A DNA stretch of 37,772 nucleotides from the NCBI GenBank assembly GCA_009777575.1, contig WRLO01000029.1, forward strand, positions 1 to 37,772. Reading direction: 5' to 3'. Origin of the DNA: Candidatus Cloacimonadota bacterium. Its GTDB lineage: Bacteria; Cloacimonadota; Cloacimonadia; Cloacimonadales; WRIO01. The stretch's first letter is position 1. Each line of letters starts with the position of its first letter. Below, one piece after another: positions 33,849 to 37,772 of this stretch. The notes beneath the pieces are model-generated. The model ran no database searches, had not been told where the DNA came from, and was given only the letters and a program-made list of their open reading frames with translations. Made by a program: the position numbers and the translations under genes.

Positions 33849-34652
33849 ATGAAATTAATTCTATATTTTTGTATCATTATTGTTACCTTAACTGGCTGTG
33901 AAAACCCTTTTTGGTCAAAGCATGCTAATAAAATAATTGTCGAGGGAAGAGTTGTGGAAACTTTTTATTCAAATAGTATTATTTTTTCTGTTCAACCACT
34001 ACCAGAAGTTAATCTCAGAATAGGGAATGATTATATTGCAGAGACAGATATTAATGGAAGATATAGATTTCAGATTGGCTCTCCCGGTGAATACTATCTA
34101 TTTGCAGAAAAAAGTGGTTATCTTGGTGAATCGAGCCGTTTAGATTTGATTAAAGGTGATAAAATTCTGAGAGATTTCTATTTGCCTAGAGTCAATGAAG
34201 ATGCTCATGGATGGTTTAGATTTCCGGCTACTAGTGATGGCGGACAGGTTAATATCACTGCCGATGGTTTATGTATTTTTTCTAGAGGTAGGGATCATGT
34301 TTATGCTACTAAAGTTATTTCTGTTCCAAACAATAGGACTTATAGATTTATAGCCAACATGAAAAAAGACCCAAACACTCAATATATTTATTTTGGTGTT
34401 CAACCTCAAATCGCCGGTTATGAATGGAAAGAAGACTATATAAATTTAGATGGTTGGCGAATCAGTGAAATAGATTATCATATTTTTGACACAACTACCA
34501 AAGAGGTAAGTTATATATTTGACGAAGCGGGAAATGTATTGGACACTGTTAATCTTTACCCAGAGAATGTAAATGTTGTTCTAAAAATAGGGGTTCAGTT
34601 AGGAACTAATTATCCCTTAGGTTTTTTTAGGGAAATCAGAATTGAAAATTAA
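33849..34652 (+). CDS. Lipoprotein with carboxypeptidase-regulatory-like domain
   Basis: 267 residues. The signal peptide MKLILYFCIIIVTLTGC ends in a lipobox, so Cys17 would be lipidated. Residues ~25-115 look like a CarboxypepD_reg/peptidase-associated beta sandwich (VEGRVVETF, VNLRIGNDYIAETDINGRYRF). The rest is beta-rich with no family I can name (WFRFPATSDGGQVNITADG). No Shine-Dalgarno is seen before the ATG (TTGTCCTCTTT). Probably exposed at the cell surface or in the periplasm. A 20-base palindrome starts at its stop codon. Confidence 0.8.
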   Translation: MKLILYFCIIIVTLTGCENPFWSKHANKIIVEGRVVETFYSNSIIFSVQPLPEVNLRIGNDYIAETDINGRYRFQIGSPGEYYLFAEKSGYLGESSRLDLIKGDKILRDFYLPRVNEDAHGWFRFPATSDGGQVNITADGLCIFSRGRDHVYATKVISVPNNRTYRFIANMKKDPNTQYIYFGVQPQIAGYEWKEDYINLDGWRISEIDYHIFDTTTKEVSYIFDEAGNVLDTVNLYPENVNVVLKIGVQLGTNYPLGFFREIRIEN

Positions 34653-34670
34653 GATTTTAATTAAAATCTT
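34651..34670. repeat. Perfect 20-base palindrome at a stop codon
   Basis: AAGATTTTAATTAAAATCTT reads the same on both strands and overlaps the lipoprotein stop codon (34650-34652). It could form a weak AT-only stem between the lipoprotein and HDOD genes; a terminator would normally need more GC. Confidence 0.6.
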
Positions 34671-34694
34671 GCTAAAATAAAATTGGAGGCTCAA

Positions 34695-35924
34695 ATGGAG
34701 AGCAATTTAAAACTTGGTTGCGTAGTTCTTGAAAAAAGTATAGAAAAAAAAGTTCAAGTCATAATCGAAAAGATGAAATATGGGATTAAAGTATATACTT
34801 ATAAAAATTTTGATGTATTAATTAATAGTATTGTAAAAGAGGAAATAGACTATATTTTCGTAGATATTGCCTCTAATAGGCAAGATTTGTTATCTTTTTT
34901 GAACAAGGTTCAAGAAGAGTTTCCTCATGTGGTCAGAGTCTTGATAACAGACACTTTATCCAATGATCTCGTTTTGATGGCAAATGATCTCATACATTTA
35001 ATTATTGAAAAAAAGACTCTCGACCAAAACCTGAAAAATATATTTCTAAGAGCTGCTAGACTAAGAAATATGCTAAAAAATCCTGATTTGATAAAACTGA
35101 CAAATTCGTTTAATAACCTTGTAGTTTTAAAACCACAGCATTTGCAATTACTTCAATATCTTAGTAGAGATGATTATACAAACAAGGAAATTTGCGAAAT
35201 CATCGAAAAAAATGTCGCTCTCAGCGCGAAAGTTTTACAAGTAGCAAATATGACTGCTTTCGCACCTACACAAATTGTTCAATCTGTATCTGTTGCAGTA
35301 TTTTTTTTAGGAGCAAATATTTTAAGAGCTTTGGTCTTAAATATGCAAGTTTTTAGCATCGATTCTGGTAAAGGAAACCTTTATAGATATATTTCTATTC
35401 TTGAAAGACATTGTCAAAATATAGCTAGTTGTTCAAAAACAATTGCCATTGCTTTCAATGCTGATAGAAATCTTCAAAATGACAGCTATACTGCTGGTTT
35501 GTTACACGATATAGGAAAACTTGTCATTATGGATAAAACTCCAAATTGGGAAAAAATTCAAAAACTTTCTGATGAAAATGATTTAATAATTTGGAAAGCT
35601 GAAGAAGCATTCTTAGGAACTACTCATGCCCAAATTGGTGCTTATTTTCTTGGAATTTGGAATTTTCCTGACAGCATTATCGATGCTGTAGCATACCATC
35701 ACAATCCTTGTTCTTGTGATAACATTTCAATATCTCCTTTGACTTTCGTTCATATAGCAGAAGCAATGATTAAAGAAAATAAAACAGTATCTTTGGAAGA
35801 ATTTCAAAAACAACTCGATATTGACTATTTAGATAAATTAGGTTTGACGGAGAAAGCAATAAATTATTATAAGTCATATTTAGGACTGACTATAGAGGTT
35901 ATTGAAGAAGAGGTCGAAGAATAG
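34695..35924 (+). CDS. HDOD-domain regulator with receiver-like N-terminus
   Basis: 409 residues from ATG 34695, with GGAGG six bases upstream; a TTG at 34683 overlaps that site. Residues ~1-125 have a receiver-like order (VDIASN... VVRVLITDT) but lack a full set of acidic residues, so phosphorylation is doubtful. From ~140 follows an HDOD domain (LSAKVLQVANMTAFAP, VAVFFLGANILRALVL) that keeps LLHDIGKL and AYHHNP. HDOD proteins act in signalling, motility and stress control. Its upstream partner is unknown; an orphan kinase lies 32 kb away at 921. Confidence 0.87.
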   Translation: MESNLKLGCVVLEKSIEKKVQVIIEKMKYGIKVYTYKNFDVLINSIVKEEIDYIFVDIASNRQDLLSFLNKVQEEFPHVVRVLITDTLSNDLVLMANDLIHLIIEKKTLDQNLKNIFLRAARLRNMLKNPDLIKLTNSFNNLVVLKPQHLQLLQYLSRDDYTNKEICEIIEKNVALSAKVLQVANMTAFAPTQIVQSVSVAVFFLGANILRALVLNMQVFSIDSGKGNLYRYISILERHCQNIASCSKTIAIAFNADRNLQNDSYTAGLLHDIGKLVIMDKTPNWEKIQKLSDENDLIIWKAEEAFLGTTHAQIGAYFLGIWNFPDSIIDAVAYHHNPCSCDNISISPLTFVHIAEAMIKENKTVSLEEFQKQLDIDYLDKLGLTEKAINYYKSYLGLTIEVIEEEVEE

Positions 35925-35984
35925 ATTTCTTCAATAAATGTTTTATATATTGAAAATACGAAGATTTATTTTAAGGATTTATAT

Positions 35985-36980
35985 ATGAAAAAAAGAATTT
36001 TTAGCGGTATAAAACCTACCGGCGACTTACATTTAGGTAATTATTTGGGTGCTATTAAAAATTGGATAGCTCTTCAGGATGAATACGATTGTGTTTATAG
36101 TATAGTTGATTTACATGCAATGACTACTGAATATAAATCAAATGAATTAAGAGAAAATGTTTTTAAAATAGCTTGCAATTATCTTGCTTGTGGACTTGAC
36201 CCACAAAAATCTATTCTCATGGTTCAATCTTCTGTTAAATATCATACAGAATTGTGTTGGATTCTAAATTGTTTAACTCCGCTAAGTTGGTTAGAAAGAG
36301 TCCCTACCTTTAAAGAAAAATCTCAAACTCAGGATGAAAATATCAATATGGGTTTACTTGATTACGCTGTCCTGATGACAGCAGATATCATTCTTTACAA
36401 AGCTGAAGCTGTGCCTGTTGGAGAAGATCAGCTACCCCATATTGAGCTTGCTAGAGAAATTTTAAGGAGATTTAATAGTCGTTTTGGTGATACTTTTCCG
36501 GAAATTAAAGGGATTGTTGGAAAAGGTGCTAGAGTTAAAGGACTCGATGGAACAGATAAAATGGGTAAGTCTCTTGATAATTGCCTTTATCTTTACGAAG
36601 ACTATGACATGCTTTGGAGTAAAATCTCTAAAGCTGTTACTGATACTGCAAGAATAAAAAAAACTGACCCCGGTAACCCAAATGTTTGCAATATTTATAG
36701 CTTACATTTATTATTCTCTTCGACTAAGGATTTAGAACTTATTATAACTGGCTGTAAAAACGCTGAAATAGGATGTATTCAATGCAAAAAACTTTTGGCT
36801 ACAAACATTTCTGAAGAATTGGAACCTATTCGCACAAAATATTATGAATTTTTGAACAGACCAGATTTTGTAAATGAGATTTTATTTGAAGGAAACAAGA
36901 AAGCAAACCTATTTGCAGCTGATGTTATGGATGAGGTTTATAAAAAAATTGGAATCGACCATGGATTTTTTAAAAAATAG
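35985..36980 (+). CDS. trpS: Tryptophan-tRNA ligase
   Basis: 331 residues, the usual length of bacterial TrpRS. SGIKPTGDLHLGNYLG holds the HIGH-type motif (HLGN, 16-19), DKMGKSLDN the KMSKS-type (192-196), and VPVGEDQLPHIELARE is the tryptophan-binding stretch. It charges tRNA-Trp. AAGGA stands before the ATG. The gene is followed directly by an A/T-run inverted repeat and secG. Confidence 0.97.
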   Translation: MKKRIFSGIKPTGDLHLGNYLGAIKNWIALQDEYDCVYSIVDLHAMTTEYKSNELRENVFKIACNYLACGLDPQKSILMVQSSVKYHTELCWILNCLTPLSWLERVPTFKEKSQTQDENINMGLLDYAVLMTADIILYKAEAVPVGEDQLPHIELAREILRRFNSRFGDTFPEIKGIVGKGARVKGLDGTDKMGKSLDNCLYLYEDYDMLWSKISKAVTDTARIKKTDPGNPNVCNIYSLHLLFSSTKDLELIITGCKNAEIGCIQCKKLLATNISEELEPIRTKYYEFLNRPDFVNEILFEGNKKANLFAADVMDEVYKKIGIDHGFFKK

Positions 36981-37013
36981 TTGACAAAAAAACTGCCTTT
37001 GTTTTTTTTGTCC
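36981..37013 (+). promoter_or_regulatory. A-run/T-run inverted repeat before secG
   Basis: TTGACAAAAAAAC, seven bases, then GTTTTTTTTGTCC: GACAAAAAAAC pairs with GTTTTTTTTGTC. It begins at the base after the trpS stop. It could be a promoter of the form seen at 33812, or an AT-only hairpin at the trpS end. secG keeps its own ribosome site further on. Confidence 0.4.
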
Positions 37014-37038
37014 TTATATCGTTTTAGGAGTGATAAAA

Positions 37039-37488
37039 ATGTTATTTGTTTTTATTATGTTACATGTTATTATCTGTTTAGCGTTGATCTTTATTGTGCT
37101 TTTACAAACAGGTAAAGGGGGGCTAGATAGCAATTTTGGCGGAATTGCCTCAAATGCTCTCGGAACCCAAGGTGCTAGTGATTTTCTAAAAAAATGGACA
37201 AAGATTCTATTTATAGCTTTCATTTGCTCTTGTATATTGATTGGTATACAAGTAAGGGGCGGTGATGGGCAGAGAGGATTCGGGCTATCTAGAAGAAATA
37301 GGATTTCAGAAAGAGCGCAAAGAGAAATGGAAAATATTCCGCCTGCTGAAGAAGTTCCTTTTGAAATGCAGATGGATATGCCAATAGAAATCCATACTGA
37401 TTCACCAGCTGATGATCAAATGAATGCACCCATTCAAATTCAACTGGGACCTTCAAGCGACTCAGAACCTATTATCATTGAAATCTAA
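37039..37488 (+). CDS. secG: Protein translocase subunit SecG, with long C-terminal tail
   Basis: 149 residues from ATG 37039, with AGGAG eight bases upstream; the GTG at 37030 overlaps that site. Two membrane spans (~2-22 and ~50-68) frame LLQTGKGGLDSNFGG and ALGTQGASDFLKKWT, the SecG signature. SecG normally ends soon after the second span; here ~75 residues follow, first basic (RRNRISERAQRE) and then acidic with Met/Pro/Ile repeats (MQMDMPIEIH, NAPIQIQLG). It assists SecYEG in export. Confidence 0.93.
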   Translation: MLFVFIMLHVIICLALIFIVLLQTGKGGLDSNFGGIASNALGTQGASDFLKKWTKILFIAFICSCILIGIQVRGGDGQRGFGLSRRNRISERAQREMENIPPAEEVPFEMQMDMPIEIHTDSPADDQMNAPIQIQLGPSSDSEPIIIEI

Positions 37489-37547
37489 TAGATTTTTTAC
37501 ATCTTATGGATGGTGTTTTTGCCATTGATAAGATTTTGAACCATATT

Positions 37548-37634
37548 GCAGGAGTGGTGGAATTGGCAGACACGCAAGACTAAGGATCTTGTTCCAGCAA
37601 TGGTGTGCGGGTTCAAGTCCCGCCTTCTGCACCA
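37548..37634 (+). tRNA. tRNA-Leu, anticodon AAG, CCA encoded
   Basis: Acceptor GCAGGAG pairs with CTTCTGC (one G:U), followed by ACCA. The anticodon stem CAAGA/TCTTG encloses the 7-base loop CTAAGGA, giving anticodon AAG. The variable arm (CCA-GCAA-TGG) marks a class II tRNA, and CGGG-TTCAAGT-CCCG is the T arm. D-arm bases GGTGGAATTGGCAGACAC fit tRNA-Leu. AAG would read CUU, and after inosine editing also CUC and CUA. A-starting anticodons other than ACG are rare in bacteria. Confidence 0.93.
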
Positions 37635-37642
37635 ACTACTAA

Positions 37643-37668
37643 AAAGAGGGAGTTTATACTCCCTCTTT
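37643..37668 (+). terminator. Intrinsic terminator after tRNA-Leu
   Basis: AAAGAGGGAGT-TTAT-ACTCCCTCTTT, an 11-base-pair stem with a 4-base loop, followed by ATT. The normal U-tract is cut short because a group II intron starts four bases later. Confidence 0.88.
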
Positions 37669-37671
37669 ATT

Positions 37672-37772
37672 GTGTGCCCGACATGAACATCAGCTTGATG
37701 GTGTAAGTCCATTACAGGCTTGGTAGTAGGAACTGTTAGCTTAAGACAAGGGTGTCCATCGTGAGATGGAAT
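37672..37772 (+). mobile_element. Group II intron, 5' end (cut by window edge)
   Basis: The sequence begins GTGTGCCCGACATG, the 5' boundary of bacterial group II introns. It continues with GTGTAAGTCC, AACTGTTAGCTTAAG, ACAAGGGTGTCC and GTGAGATGGAAT, which match the domain I order I know from this element class. The reverse transcriptase ORF and catalytic domain V would lie beyond the window. Insertion right after an intrinsic terminator is the known habit of group IIC introns; the exact class needs the missing part. Confidence 0.85.

Noticed and set aside
37497..37712. Minus-strand 71-residue ORF
   Set aside because: It runs antisense through the tRNA, terminator and intron start.

Overview
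The window is a 37.8 kb stretch of an AT-rich bacterial chromosome using the standard bacterial code (TAA, TAG and TGA all end genes). The mix of genes suggests the Fibrobacteres-Chlorobi-Bacteroidetes group or a candidate phylum near it, perhaps Cloacimonadota. The pointers are a GlmU-like nucleotidyltransferase of the 'FLPFTFTR' type, a RicT/PSP1 protein, a large DUF4175-like membrane protein, DUF6273 lipoproteins, Uma2 nucleases, and many palindromic or heptameric intergenic repeats. This placement is an inference and was not tested.

Region 1 (1-9610, + strand) is accessory. It opens with the 3' end of an AAA ATPase/PD-(D/E)XK nuclease gene. A TPR histidine kinase follows, then a three-gene cassette: a DprA-like/RecQ helicase/phosphoribosyltransferase fusion, a small 'STRCNI...DGYPEGVG' protein, and a stand-alone DprA-like protein. 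A complete second copy of the AAA/nuclease gene closes the region, so the cassette and kinase sit between two near-identical nuclease domains. The cassette is the best candidate here for a little-described system, probably DNA processing or defence against mobile DNA.

Region 2 (9637-19329, - strand) looks like one long operon. Transcribed from 19329 downwards it holds a family 2 glycosyltransferase, a GlmU-like protein, RicT, RlmN, an RqcH/NFACT protein, Hsp33, an acetyl-CoA acetyltransferase and a UmuC-type polymerase. Four of the joints are 4-base ATGA overlaps or gaps of 4 bases. Several products act in translation quality control or redox stress.

Region 3 (19476-25506, + strand) holds a YhcC-type radical SAM protein, the DUF4175-like protein, a polytopic membrane protein and an ABC ATPase, all tightly spaced.

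Region 4 (25507-30694, - strand) is repeat-rich and accessory: two paralogous DUF6273 lipoproteins, a 91-residue protein of unknown function, two Uma2 nucleases and a PIN-domain pair. Between them lie large nested inverted repeats whose hairpins keep their loops and flanks but vary their stems.

Region 5 (30733-37772) is core: pnp and rpsO (-), then a lipoprotein, an HDOD regulator, trpS, secG and a tRNA-Leu with anticodon AAG (+). An intrinsic terminator after the tRNA is followed at once by the 5' end of a group II intron that runs off the window.
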